The notes below the pieces were generated by a model. That model had not been told where the DNA came from and made no database searches. It saw only the letters and a list, made by a program, of their open reading frames with translations. The position numbers were made by a program, and so were the translations under genes. Shown here piece by piece: positions 1-6,509 of a DNA stretch of 14,026 bases; the stretch's first letter is position 1, and the number at the start of each line of letters is the position of its first letter. The DNA comes from Alloprevotella sp. (GTDB lineage: Bacteria; Bacteroidota; Bacteroidia; Bacteroidales; Bacteroidaceae), in the NCBI GenBank assembly GCA_015259235.1, contig JABZGM010000043.1, positions 1 to 14,026 of the forward strand, read 5' to 3'.

Positions 1-2
1 TG

Positions 3-33
3 CAAATATAGGGAGAAATGTTTAATCTGACAA
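3..33 (-). promoter_or_regulatory. Minus-strand promoter for a gene left of the window
   Basis: Read on the minus strand, bases 10 to 3 are TATATTTG, a perfect match to the Bacteroidota -7 box TAnnTTTG. Bases 33 to 31 read TTG, exactly 20 bases upstream of it, the usual -33 spacing. Transcription would leave the window on the left, so the next gene beyond menA probably has its own promoter. Both boxes with correct spacing make this better than a chance match, but its gene is not visible. Confidence 0.5.
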
Positions 34-130
34 GTGATTTTGGCTGAATTGTAAAATATATTAGAAATTCGATGTTGAAAGGACTGAGAATTATGAAAAT
101 CTATTCAACTTGAAATTCAATCATTTTCTC

Positions 131-1096
131 CTACCAAATGTTTAGAAGTAACAATCCTAGGCAGAAAGCAAAAGCAAAAACAAGGATGTTTCGCGAGGTT
201 TCTCCCAGAAGCGCGTTTAGCGCACGACCGTGGCGAATGCGTTTCAACGCTTTCCAAGTGCGCCAGTGAAGCGGAAAGAAGACGAAAGCTGCAAGTGCTG
301 GAAGAAATTGCATGAACGCAGTCTTTCCCGTTGCAGGAAGTGCCGCGCAAACTCCAATAAGCGTGAGCAAGGCAGTCAGCCCTAAAAGCAGATAAAGTCC
401 AAGTGTTTTCGATTCTCCCAAAAGGACCACGAGCGTACGTTTCTGCACGCGCGCATCGTTATCGCGATCACGAAAGTTGTTGATCACCAGTAATAAATCG
501 ACTACAAGTCCAATGCTCAAACCTAGGAGAAGGGCTGGGAGCGTGAGGTGGTCGGTAAGCAAAAAGTAGGTGCCACTCACTGGAATTAAACCAAAGAAAA
601 TGAGCACCATAACATCCCCTAGCGCCAGACGACTCAAGTGGGTGGTGTAGAGAAAGGCACCTGCCCCACAGCTTACCCCCACTAATCCTAGCCACAGCGC
701 CAGTTGGGTGAAGGGGTATTGCGAAGCGTGGGCAAATAGGACTAAGCTGCACAGTCCTACTGCGGCAGCGAGAATGAGGGTTATGGCAATGCCTCGCTGC
801 ATAGCTTGTGGAGTGATCCAACCTTGTGCACAGGCGCGCTCCGGACCGAGTCGGTCTTCTCCATCGCGTCCACGGCGGAAGTCGATGAGGTCATTGATGA
901 AATTTGAAGCGATTTGCATCAATCCAGCAAAAGCCGCGCAGAGCACCGCTAAAAATGGCGCTGCAGCATGGGGTGTGTCGCTGGTATAGGCTAGGGTGGT
1001 GGCTGTCACCACTGATACGAGTGCGCCCGAGAGGGTCTTAGGACGAGCCGCCAACCACCATGCGCGGAGGGTGTGGGGAGTAGCTTGTGAGTTCAT
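131..1096 (-). CDS. menA: 1,4-dihydroxy-2-naphthoate polyprenyltransferase (MenA)
   Basis: MenA attaches the polyprenyl tail to 1,4-dihydroxy-2-naphthoate to form demethylmenaquinone, a late membrane-bound step of menaquinone synthesis. The 321-residue product is very hydrophobic, with about eight or nine membrane segments, as expected for the UbiA superfamily. The first aspartate-rich site is NFINDLIDFRRGRD at residues 65-78. The second is NNFRDRDND at 205-213, followed by KRTL at 218-221; this NNxRDxxxD...KRTL pattern separates MenA from other UbiA prenyltransferases. The start at base 1096 is followed by the conserved N-terminal LAARPKTL segment. It is transcribed divergently from tdk, with a 74-base shared upstream region. 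No other men genes are present, which is common because menA often lies apart from the men cluster. Confidence 0.93.
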   Translation of the reverse strand: MNSQATPHTLRAWWLAARPKTLSGALVSVVTATTLAYTSDTPHAAAPFLAVLCAAFAGLMQIASNFINDLIDFRRGRDGEDRLGPERACAQGWITPQAMQRGIAITLILAAAVGLCSLVLFAHASQYPFTQLALWLGLVGVSCGAGAFLYTTHLSRLALGDVMVLIFFGLIPVSGTYFLLTDHLTLPALLLGLSIGLVVDLLLVINNFRDRDNDARVQKRTLVVLLGESKTLGLYLLLGLTALLTLIGVCAALPATGKTAFMQFLPALAAFVFFPLHWRTWKALKRIRHGRALNALLGETSRNILVFAFAFCLGLLLLNIW

Positions 1097-1118
1097 GCAG
1101 CGAAGATAGATGTTTTGC

Positions 1119-1149
1119 TTGGTGTAACCAAGAATAATTGCTATTTTTG
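1119..1149 (+). promoter_or_regulatory. tdk promoter, Bacteroidota -33/-7 type
   Basis: TTG at 1119-1121 and TATTTTTG at 1142-1149 match the Bacteroidota primary promoter (TTG, about 20 bases, TAnnTTTG) with exactly 20 bases between them. Transcription would begin near 1156, about 15 bases before the ATG at 1171. This placement rules out the upstream in-frame TTG at 1138, which lies inside the promoter. A poorer minus-strand candidate for menA (TATTCTTG, bases 1136 to 1129) overlaps it. Confidence 0.75.
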
Positions 1150-1170
1150 CCCTTAAATCAACGACTCCTT

Positions 1171-1749
1171 ATGCCTTATCACGAACACTTTCCTCGCAGA
1201 GGCCGCATCGAAGTGGTGTGCGGAAGTATGTTTTCTGGAAAAACAGAAGAACTGATTCGTCGCATCAAGCGCGCACGAATTGCACAGCAGCAGGTGAAAA
1301 TCTTCAAACCCTGCATCGATACGCGTTACAGTGACGTCGAAGTGGTGTCGCACGATGCGCAGTCCGTGGCTTCCGTGCCTGTGGCATCGGCTACCGAACT
1401 CGTTGCTCTGGCTCAAAGTGCCGATGTGGTGGGCGTAGATGAAGCGCAGTTCTTTGACGAAAGTCTGGTGGAGGTTTGCAACACTTTGGCGAATCAGGGT
1501 AAACGCGTCATCGTGGCTGGACTCGACATGGACTTTCGCGGTCAGCCTTTTGGTCCGATGCCTGCACTCTGTGCCGTGGCAGAAGATGTGACCAAGGTGC
1601 ATGCTGTGTGTGTGCGCTGTGGCGAGTTGGCACAGTATAGTCACCGTTTGGTGGCAGGCGACAATCAGGTGATGCTCGGCGAGATGCAAACCTATGAGCC
1701 ACTTTGCCGCCAATGCTATGATCGCTGTTGCGAGCATGCCGAGGAGTAG
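1171..1749 (+). CDS. tdk: Thymidine kinase
   Basis: Thymidine kinase phosphorylates thymidine to dTMP with ATP in the pyrimidine salvage pathway, in the cytoplasm. The 192-residue protein is of usual size for the type II (TK1-like) family. It has a P-loop GSMFSGKT at residues 18-25, the DEAQFFD segment at 90-96 with the expected catalytic glutamate E91, and a lasso/thymidine-binding segment after FRGQPFGPMP. Two cysteine pairs near the C terminus (CVRC and CRQC) form the structural zinc site. I chose ATG 1171 because the longer reading begins at a TTG inside the promoter and adds eleven residues foreign to the family. It is divergent from menA and followed by a 130-base gap, so it is probably transcribed alone. 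Confidence 0.95.
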   Translation: MPYHEHFPRRGRIEVVCGSMFSGKTEELIRRIKRARIAQQQVKIFKPCIDTRYSDVEVVSHDAQSVASVPVASATELVALAQSADVVGVDEAQFFDESLVEVCNTLANQGKRVIVAGLDMDFRGQPFGPMPALCAVAEDVTKVHAVCVRCGELAQYSHRLVAGDNQVMLGEMQTYEPLCRQCYDRCCEHAEE

Positions 1750-1807
1750 TCGGTGCGTGAGTAGCAGAGATGGGTGTGTCGCTGCACGGTTGATATTTTA
1801 TGGAAAG

Positions 1808-1840
1808 TTGCAGACCCTTGTTTGAAAAAAACGTCTGCGA
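1808..1840. repeat. Inverted repeat downstream of tdk
   Basis: GCAGAC at 1810-1815 pairs with GTCTGC at 1833-1838, extended to 8 pairs by one G-T wobble and a T-A pair, with a 17-base loop. It lies between tdk and the exported-protein gene. It has no T-run on either side, so it is not a clear terminator. It may be an RNA stem in the leader of the next gene, a protein-binding site, or chance. Confidence 0.3.
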
Positions 1841-1879
1841 ACTTCTGTCATTTGTCTAATGTCTAAATAAGAATAGCAT

Positions 1880-2545
1880 ATGAAACACTATCTTTTACTG
1901 CTACTTCTATTGCTGGGCTTGGGTACAGCGCAAGCGCAACAGTTGCAAGAGGAGCAACGCTCAGAGCGTCAATTGGTATTTGCTGATTTCCGTGATGCCA
2001 AAGTGCTCCAAACCTTTGGACGTCTTGTAAAGGCAAAAGCCAATATCCTTTATAAAAATGCTGCCCTCTGCTACGTTGATGAGAAAGACGGCAAGGTGTA
2101 TCAAGCCAGCAATGCTAGTATCATCGGTGTGGTCTTCGACAGCATCCGTTATCAGAAGGTGGATAAAGTGGCGATGGGGCGTGTGGTTGCCGAACGTGGC
2201 GCCAATAGTTTGCTCTGTGTCACTACCATCGACATGGAAAAATATAAGGAAATCACTGGTGGAAGCACGGATTTACCTTTTGTTTCTCTCGATTTAGGTG
2301 GGCTGGCTCGAGAAACATTTATCGATATGAGTGGTGGCGAACAGCAGTCCAATAAAGGTTACCCCTTGAAACACACCTATTATTTTAGTTTGAAGGGGCG
2401 TATCGTGCCTGCTCGTGAGAAGACCATCAAGAAAGAAGTGAAGCCCGACATGAAGGTGGCTTTCAAAAACCTGATGGAAGATCGTTGGTGGAGTTGGAAT
2501 GATGTACCTTCTTTGGAACAACTCTTCCTTTATTTCCCAGAATAA
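1880..2545 (+). CDS. Exported protein of unknown function
   Basis: I do not recognise this 221-residue protein. It begins with a clear Sec signal peptide: a short basic start, an uninterrupted run of eight leucines at residues 5-12, and an AQA-like cleavage site around residue 19. There is no lipobox cysteine, so it is expected in the periplasm or outside the cell. The mature part is mixed alpha/beta in character with a charged lysine-rich stretch near residues 175-190 and a tryptophan/aromatic-rich C terminus (DRWWSWNDV, ending LFLYFPE). No catalytic motif is evident. Only 29 bases separate it from the radical SAM gene, so the two are probably co-transcribed. No convincing -7 box was found in the 130 bases upstream. 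The start at 1880 is set by the signal peptide. Confidence 0.7.
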   Translation: MKHYLLLLLLLLGLGTAQAQQLQEEQRSERQLVFADFRDAKVLQTFGRLVKAKANILYKNAALCYVDEKDGKVYQASNASIIGVVFDSIRYQKVDKVAMGRVVAERGANSLLCVTTIDMEKYKEITGGSTDLPFVSLDLGGLARETFIDMSGGEQQSNKGYPLKHTYYFSLKGRIVPAREKTIKKEVKPDMKVAFKNLMEDRWWSWNDVPSLEQLFLYFPE

Positions 2546-2574
2546 GGATTTGTAAAACACAAGCGCAACTAAAC

Positions 2575-3351
2575 ATGTCAACTATTCTCTTTCCATCCCC
2601 AATCTTTGGACCCGTGCAGAGTCGAAGGTTGGGCGTTTCGCTCGGCATCAACCTATTGCCTGCAGATGGCAAACTCTGTACCTTTGATTGCATCTACTGC
2701 GAATGTGGATTTAATCGTGATACAAAGCCCAAACTCCGCATCCCTTCGCGTGCAAAAGTGGCGCAAGAGTTGGAGCAAACCCTGCAGGAGATGGAACGCA
2801 ACGGACGTGGTCCCGATGTCATCACCTTTGCTGGTAATGGCGAACCCACCATGCACCCCGACTTTCCTGGTATCATTGAGGACACCATAGCGTTGCGCGA
2901 TCACTATTTCCCAAAAGCTAAAATCAGTGTGCTGAGCAATGCCACCTATTGCCATCTGCCTGCGGTGCACGAAGCCTTGCGAAGAGTAGACAACAACATT
3001 TTGAAACTCGACACCCTTTCCAACGAATACATTACCCTCGTCGATCGCCCTGTGTTGAAATACGATGCTGAAGAAATGGTGGAACGATTTTGTGCTTTTG
3101 AAGGGAAAGTCCAGGTGCAAAGCCTATTCATGAGTGGTGAATATCAAGGACAGTCTGTAGACAACACTGCCGAGAGTTTCATTGCTCCATGGCTAGAGGC
3201 TTTGCAGCGCATTCGTCCCGAAGCGGTCTACATCTACACCATCGATCGCGATACTCCTGCGAAGGGGCTGAAAAAAGCCTCACCTGAGGTGCTCGATGCC
3301 ATCGGTGAGCGCGTGAAGGCGCTCGGTCTCTCCTGCACCGTTTCCTATTAG
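2575..3351 (+). CDS. Radical SAM protein (COG0731-like)
   Basis: The 258-residue protein carries the radical SAM cluster motif CTFDCIYC, with the three iron-sulfur ligands C35, C39 and C42 in CxxxCxxC spacing. The SAM-binding GxxE-type segment follows as GNGEPT at residues 87-92. The opening FGPVQSRRLGVSLGINLLP is typical of the small COG0731-type radical SAM oxidoreductases, which include relatives of the wybutosine tRNA enzyme TYW1 but are mostly uncharacterised. It should therefore bind a [4Fe-4S] cluster and cleave SAM; the substrate is unknown. The protein is short and has no obvious SPASM or extra cluster domain. It lies 26 bases before tilS, which makes an RNA-modification role possible, but that is only context. 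Confidence 0.82.
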   Translation: MSTILFPSPIFGPVQSRRLGVSLGINLLPADGKLCTFDCIYCECGFNRDTKPKLRIPSRAKVAQELEQTLQEMERNGRGPDVITFAGNGEPTMHPDFPGIIEDTIALRDHYFPKAKISVLSNATYCHLPAVHEALRRVDNNILKLDTLSNEYITLVDRPVLKYDAEEMVERFCAFEGKVQVQSLFMSGEYQGQSVDNTAESFIAPWLEALQRIRPEAVYIYTIDRDTPAKGLKKASPEVLDAIGERVKALGLSCTVSY

Positions 3352-3377
3352 TCGTTGCTGAAAAACAAGATAACCCT

Positions 3378-4700
3378 ATGAAACTTTCCCAAGAAATTGC
3401 GCCTTTCTTTGCATCGCGTGCCGATCGTTGGCGCAGCGAGGGATTGTTTTGTGCTTTAAGTGGTGGAGCTGACTCTGTGGCACTGGCGTTGGTGATGTGC
3501 GATTTGCAACTGCCTTTCACGGCTTTGCACTGCAACTTTCATCTTCGTGGTGCAGAGAGTGAGGGAGACGAAGCCTTTGTACGTGCGTTTTGTGCACAAC
3601 ATGGCATTCCACTCTTGGTGAAGCATTTCGATGTGGAGGAACAGTGCCGAAAGACGGGCGAAAGCATCGAAATGGCAGCGCGGACGTTGCGCTATGCTTG
3701 GTTTGCCGAACAAGGAGGATATGTCTGTGTGGCACATCACGCCGATGATCAAGCAGAAACCCTGCTGCTCCAACTCATTCGTGGCACAGGGCTGCGTGGC
3801 TTAGCTGGTATGGCTGCAGAACGCGACCGCGTGTGGCGTCCCTTTTTATCCTTCTCGCGCGATACCCTTTTAGATTTTTTGCAACAGCGTGGTGCAACCT
3901 TTGTCGAAGATTCCACCAATAGTGACACCCACTATCGTAGAAATTGGGTGCGTCATGAGCTTTTACCCCTGTTGAGAGCGGTGAATCCCTCGATGGCTAA
4001 TACTTTGTCTGAAACGGCAAGCCACATGAGGCAGGCGCTGTCGGTCTACGAACTTGGACTGCAGTCGATAGCGGCTCAGGTGGAAGATGAACAGTTGGCA
4101 GTGCATCCTTTGTGGGGACGTGATTTGCGACGCTTTTCGATTGTTGCACTCCAAAATTTGGGAACTGCAGGCGAACAGTGGTGGCGAGAGCTATGTTGGC
4201 AACATGGATTTTCTACCGATGAGGCGCAGCAAGCGTGGCAAGGGAGAGAAGGTTTGTGGATTTCGTCCAAGACCCACCAGTTGTGCAGGAATGGCGCGTG
4301 GTTGGAATTGGCGAATCTAGATTTTCCACTACCTATACTTCAAATGGAACGTCTAGTTTCCTCATCGCCTTTCATTCCAAGCCGAGACCCTTATTGCGCA
4401 ACGATAGATGCAGCCTCTGTAGACGGTGAATTATATCTGCGCACTGTGACTGTGGGAGACCGTTTTTCTCCTTATGGCATGCGGAAGGGGAGCAAGTTGG
4501 TGAGCGACTATTTGACCAATCGTCATCGTTCGCGTATAGAGAAACAGCGCGCTTTGGTAGTATGCGATGCCCAAGGTATCGTGTGGCTAGTTGGTGAAAC
4601 GATTGCTCACCGTGTGGCTGTGTCTGATTCCACAGAATCGGTGCTACAACTAACCCTTCAAGCTGTGAAAACACTGGAAGAGCAAGGGGCAGGGCAGTGA
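3378..4700 (+). CDS. tilS: tRNA(Ile)-lysidine synthetase
   Basis: TilS uses ATP and lysine to convert cytidine 34 of the CAU-anticodon isoleucine tRNA to lysidine, so the tRNA reads AUA as isoleucine and is no longer charged as methionine. The 440-residue protein has the N-type ATP pyrophosphatase P-loop SGGADS at residues 28-33, the second conserved motif HHADDQAET at 120-128 followed by LLLQLIRGTGLRGLAGM, and the conserved DSTN segment near 180 followed by RRNWVRHELLP. The remainder has the length of the usual TilS substrate-binding and C-terminal domains. It is essential in most bacteria. It ends the plus-strand group; the next gene has its own promoter. Confidence 0.95.
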   Translation: MKLSQEIAPFFASRADRWRSEGLFCALSGGADSVALALVMCDLQLPFTALHCNFHLRGAESEGDEAFVRAFCAQHGIPLLVKHFDVEEQCRKTGESIEMAARTLRYAWFAEQGGYVCVAHHADDQAETLLLQLIRGTGLRGLAGMAAERDRVWRPFLSFSRDTLLDFLQQRGATFVEDSTNSDTHYRRNWVRHELLPLLRAVNPSMANTLSETASHMRQALSVYELGLQSIAAQVEDEQLAVHPLWGRDLRRFSIVALQNLGTAGEQWWRELCWQHGFSTDEAQQAWQGREGLWISSKTHQLCRNGAWLELANLDFPLPILQMERLVSSSPFIPSRDPYCATIDAASVDGELYLRTVTVGDRFSPYGMRKGSKLVSDYLTNRHRSRIEKQRALVVCDAQGIVWLVGETIAHRVAVSDSTESVLQLTLQAVKTLEEQGAGQ

Positions 4701-4767
4701 CGCTGTAGTGAAAAGCCAGTTTCTCCCCAAAAAAACTTTGTATTATGGGATAAAAATTTGCTTTTCG

Positions 4768-4799
4768 TTCGTCTATTCTAGTGCTTTTTGCTAACTTTG
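4768..4799 (+). promoter_or_regulatory. Promoter of the nucleotidyltransferase gene
   Basis: TAACTTTG at 4792-4799 is a perfect TAnnTTTG box. The expected -33 position holds TTCG (4768-4771), an imperfect TTTG, with 20 bases between. Transcription should start near 4806. This makes the ATG at 4827 the natural start, with a leader of about 20 bases, and excludes the in-frame TTG at 4788 inside the box region. Confidence 0.6.
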
Positions 4800-4826
4800 C
4801 ATCACAACTTAATGGTTAATTTCATC

Positions 4827-5738
4827 ATGAAACCCACACTATTTCTCCTTGCTGCCGGTATGGGCAGTCGTTACGGTGGTCTGAAACAACTTGACAAGCT
4901 CGGACCCCAAGAACAAACCATCATGGACTATTCCATCTATGATGCCATCAATGCTGGTTTTGGCAAACTCGTTTTTGTTATCCGCAAAGATTTTGAAGAA
5001 GATTTCCGCAACATCGTTCTCACAAAGTACCAAGATAAAATCCCTTGCGAGTTGGTGTTTCAAGCACTCGACGCACTTCCCGAAGGCTTTACTTGTCCCG
5101 AAGGTCGTGAAAAGCCTTGGGGAACAAACCACGCTGTGATGATGGGGGTTGGTGCGATTAATGAGCCTTTTGCAGTGCTCAACTGCGATGACTTCTACGA
5201 TCGCGATGCTTTCCAAGTGATGGGTAAGTTCCTTGCTTCACTTCCTGAAGGCAGCACTGGCAAATATGCTATGGTGGGCTTCCGCGTGGGCAATACACTT
5301 TCTGAAAGTGGCACTGTGAGCCGCGGTGTTTGTGAGGTTGATGATAAGAACCTCCTTACTTCTGTAGTGGAACGCACCAAGATTGAGCGTCACGATGGTG
5401 TGGTGCAATATCTAGATGAGAATGGGGAATGGGTATCTATCCCCGATACTACTCCCGTTTCCATGAACTTCTGGGGCTTCACTCCCGACTATTTCGCACA
5501 CTCTGAAGAATTCTTCAAGTCTTTCCTCTCTGATCCTAAGAACATCGAAAACTTGAAGAGCGAGTTCTTCATCCCTCTTATGGTCGACCACCTCATCCGT
5601 AAGGGTGTTGCTACTTGCGAAGTGCTCGACACAACTTCTAAATGGTTCGGTGTGACTTATCCCGAAGATCGTCCCGAAGTAGTAGAGAAGTTTGCGAAAC
5701 TCGGTGCAGACGGTGTTTATCCTGAAAAGATGTTCTAA
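4827..5738 (+). CDS. Sugar-phosphate nucleotidyltransferase-family protein
   Basis: The 303-residue protein belongs to the GlmU/RmlA-like NTP_transferase fold, which couples a sugar 1-phosphate and an NTP to give an NDP-sugar. The nucleotide-binding signature is at the N terminus: LLAAGMGSRYGGLKQL, residues 7-22. The metal-binding segment is NCDDFYD at 119-125. Further conserved-looking segments are SRGVCEVD and MNFWGFTPDYF. The sugar and nucleotide cannot be read from sequence, and no sugar-pathway gene is adjacent to help. The start was chosen from the position of the promoter and from the family, which begins a few residues before LLAAG; ATG 4812 would add five residues but leave almost no leader. 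Flanked by its own promoter and a strong terminator, it appears monocistronic. Confidence 0.85.
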   Translation: MKPTLFLLAAGMGSRYGGLKQLDKLGPQEQTIMDYSIYDAINAGFGKLVFVIRKDFEEDFRNIVLTKYQDKIPCELVFQALDALPEGFTCPEGREKPWGTNHAVMMGVGAINEPFAVLNCDDFYDRDAFQVMGKFLASLPEGSTGKYAMVGFRVGNTLSESGTVSRGVCEVDDKNLLTSVVERTKIERHDGVVQYLDENGEWVSIPDTTPVSMNFWGFTPDYFAHSEEFFKSFLSDPKNIENLKSEFFIPLMVDHLIRKGVATCEVLDTTSKWFGVTYPEDRPEVVEKFAKLGADGVYPEKMF

Positions 5739-5755
5739 TTGAATTTTACGTCCTA

Positions 5756-5775
5756 CCTTTGTCTTCGGACGAAGG
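5756..5775 (+). other. UUCG-capped RNA hairpin after the nucleotidyltransferase gene
   Basis: CCTTTGTC (5756-5763) and GACGAAGG (5768-5775) form an 8-pair stem, with one T-G wobble, closed by C-G on a TTCG tetraloop, the most stable RNA tetraloop. It starts 17 bases after the stop codon. There is no T-run, so it is not itself a rho-independent terminator; it may protect the mRNA 3' end or help the terminator just downstream. Confidence 0.65.
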
Positions 5776-5793
5776 GCTGACAACCAATATAAT

Positions 5794-5832
5794 AGCTGCG
5801 CGACTACTGAAAAGTGGTCGCGCAGTTTTGTT
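5794..5832 (+). terminator. Rho-independent terminator of the nucleotidyltransferase gene
   Basis: CTGCGCGACTACT (5796-5808) and AGTGGTCGCGCAG (5813-5825) form a 13-pair stem with a single G-T wobble, a GAAA tetraloop, and TTTTGTT directly after it. This is the clearest terminator in the window and ends the plus-strand transcript 60 to 95 bases after the stop codon. Confidence 0.92.
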
Positions 5833-6121
5833 GTGAGTGCCATTGCATCGAATGGCGTGATAGTGTTCCTATCTTGGGATTCCCAAGGCAAGAGTGGCTC
5901 AATCTTACTGCAAGTCGTGTTAGAGAAGTTGTGGCTGTTGTGAGTTTTTTGTAAGCAAGACAAGAGCCGAACGACACCACAAGGGGGAGATGTTGAGATG
6001 CTCAACTTTAGAGAACAAGATGCGCCTCATAATCCAAAGCTAGGTTTGAACCATGAGGCGTAATATGCGTTAAGAGCGTGTAGCGTGCGCGCAATGTTAT
6101 ACGGCAGCTGCGGGGTTTCTC
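5833..6121. other. Non-coding gap with several inverted repeats
   Basis: No gene is supported between the terminator of the plus-strand gene and the end of secG. The gap contains short inverted repeats: GCCATT/AATGGC (5839-5856), CTTGGGATTCCCAAG (5873-5887), GTTGAG/CTCAAC (5992-6006) and CGCCTCAT/ATGAGGCG (6023-6060, with a nested CAAA/TTTG). The last is the best candidate for the end of the minus-strand secG transcript, but lacks a clean T-run. A long open frame on the minus strand here runs antisense into the nucleotidyltransferase gene and shows no protein-like features. Confidence 0.5.
6023..6060 (-). terminator. Possible transcript end after secG
   Basis: An 8-pair perfect stem, CGCCTCAT at 6023-6030 with ATGAGGCG at 6053-6060, encloses a 22-base loop that can fold a second small stem. 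It lies about 60 bases after the secG stop codon. In the minus direction it is followed by CATCTTGTTCTCT, rich in T but interrupted, so termination is plausible but not assured. Confidence 0.35.
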
Positions 6122-6502
6122 TTATTTGGTAGCTGCGGGTGCAGGAGTTTGTGCTGCAGGAGCAGCAGTGCCTTGTGTGGCAGGAGCAGCTTGGTTAGCA
6201 GGTGCAGCGGGAGCTGCAGGTGCTGCAGGTGCGGGAGCGGTAGTCTTGATGTTGGTCACATCGATAGTGCCATCCGTGTTTTGGTGTACGAAGAAGCTAG
6301 TAGCAACACTGAACACCACGAGGAGAGCGGCGAGCGTCCAAGTTGCTTTCTCCACAAAGTCGGTAGTCTTTCGTACACCGAGTACGGAGTTTGCACTTGA
6401 AACGTTAGAGGCGAGACCACCACCCTTAGATTCCTGAATGAGCACCACAATGGCGAGGAGAACAGCGGTGATGACTGCCAAAATAACAAAAAGCGTGTAC
6501 AT
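6122..6502 (-). CDS. secG: Preprotein translocase subunit SecG
   Basis: SecG is the small accessory subunit of the SecYEG channel in the inner membrane and assists SecA-driven protein export. The 126-residue product has two membrane segments, about residues 3-22 and 54-74, joined by the family signature QESKGGGLASN at 23-33. From about residue 88 the protein continues in a low-complexity tail built almost only from alanine, proline, glutamine and threonine with AAP repeats; the DNA there shows repeated GCAGGTGCTGCAGG-type units. A tail of this sort is more than the minimal SecG needs. It is the last gene of the minus-strand cluster, beginning 7 bases after the stop codon of the TPR-like gene, so translation may be coupled. 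Confidence 0.93.
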   Translation of the reverse strand: MYTLFVILAVITAVLLAIVVLIQESKGGGLASNVSSANSVLGVRKTTDFVEKATWTLAALLVVFSVATSFFVHQNTDGTIDVTNIKTTAPAPAAPAAPAAPANQAAPATQGTAAPAAQTPAPAATK

Positions 6503-6509
6503 GATGGGA

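Noticed and set aside
1153..1737. Minus-strand 194-codon open frame opposite tdk
   Set aside because: Fully antisense to a clear thymidine kinase and without motifs.
2187..2215. Possible sigma-54 -24/-12 promoter (TGGCGCC...TTTGC) inside the exported-protein gene
   Set aside because: The GG to GC distance is 12 instead of 10 bases and the position is within a coding region.
5754..5761. TACCTTTG as a promoter for a small RNA
   Set aside because: No TTG at the -33 position and it lies inside a stable hairpin; several such six-base matches are expected by chance in 14 kb. Mentioned only as a possibility in findings.
5412..6005. Minus-strand 197-codon open frame
   Set aside because: About half lies antisense to the nucleotidyltransferase and the rest crosses its terminator; no protein-like features.
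6021..6062. tRNA-like segment (CTCATAATCC and GGTTTGAACC resemble a Met anticodon loop and T-arm)
   Set aside because: No acceptor or D-arm partner is found and the T-arm stem does not pair; the bases are better explained as an 8-pair hairpin.
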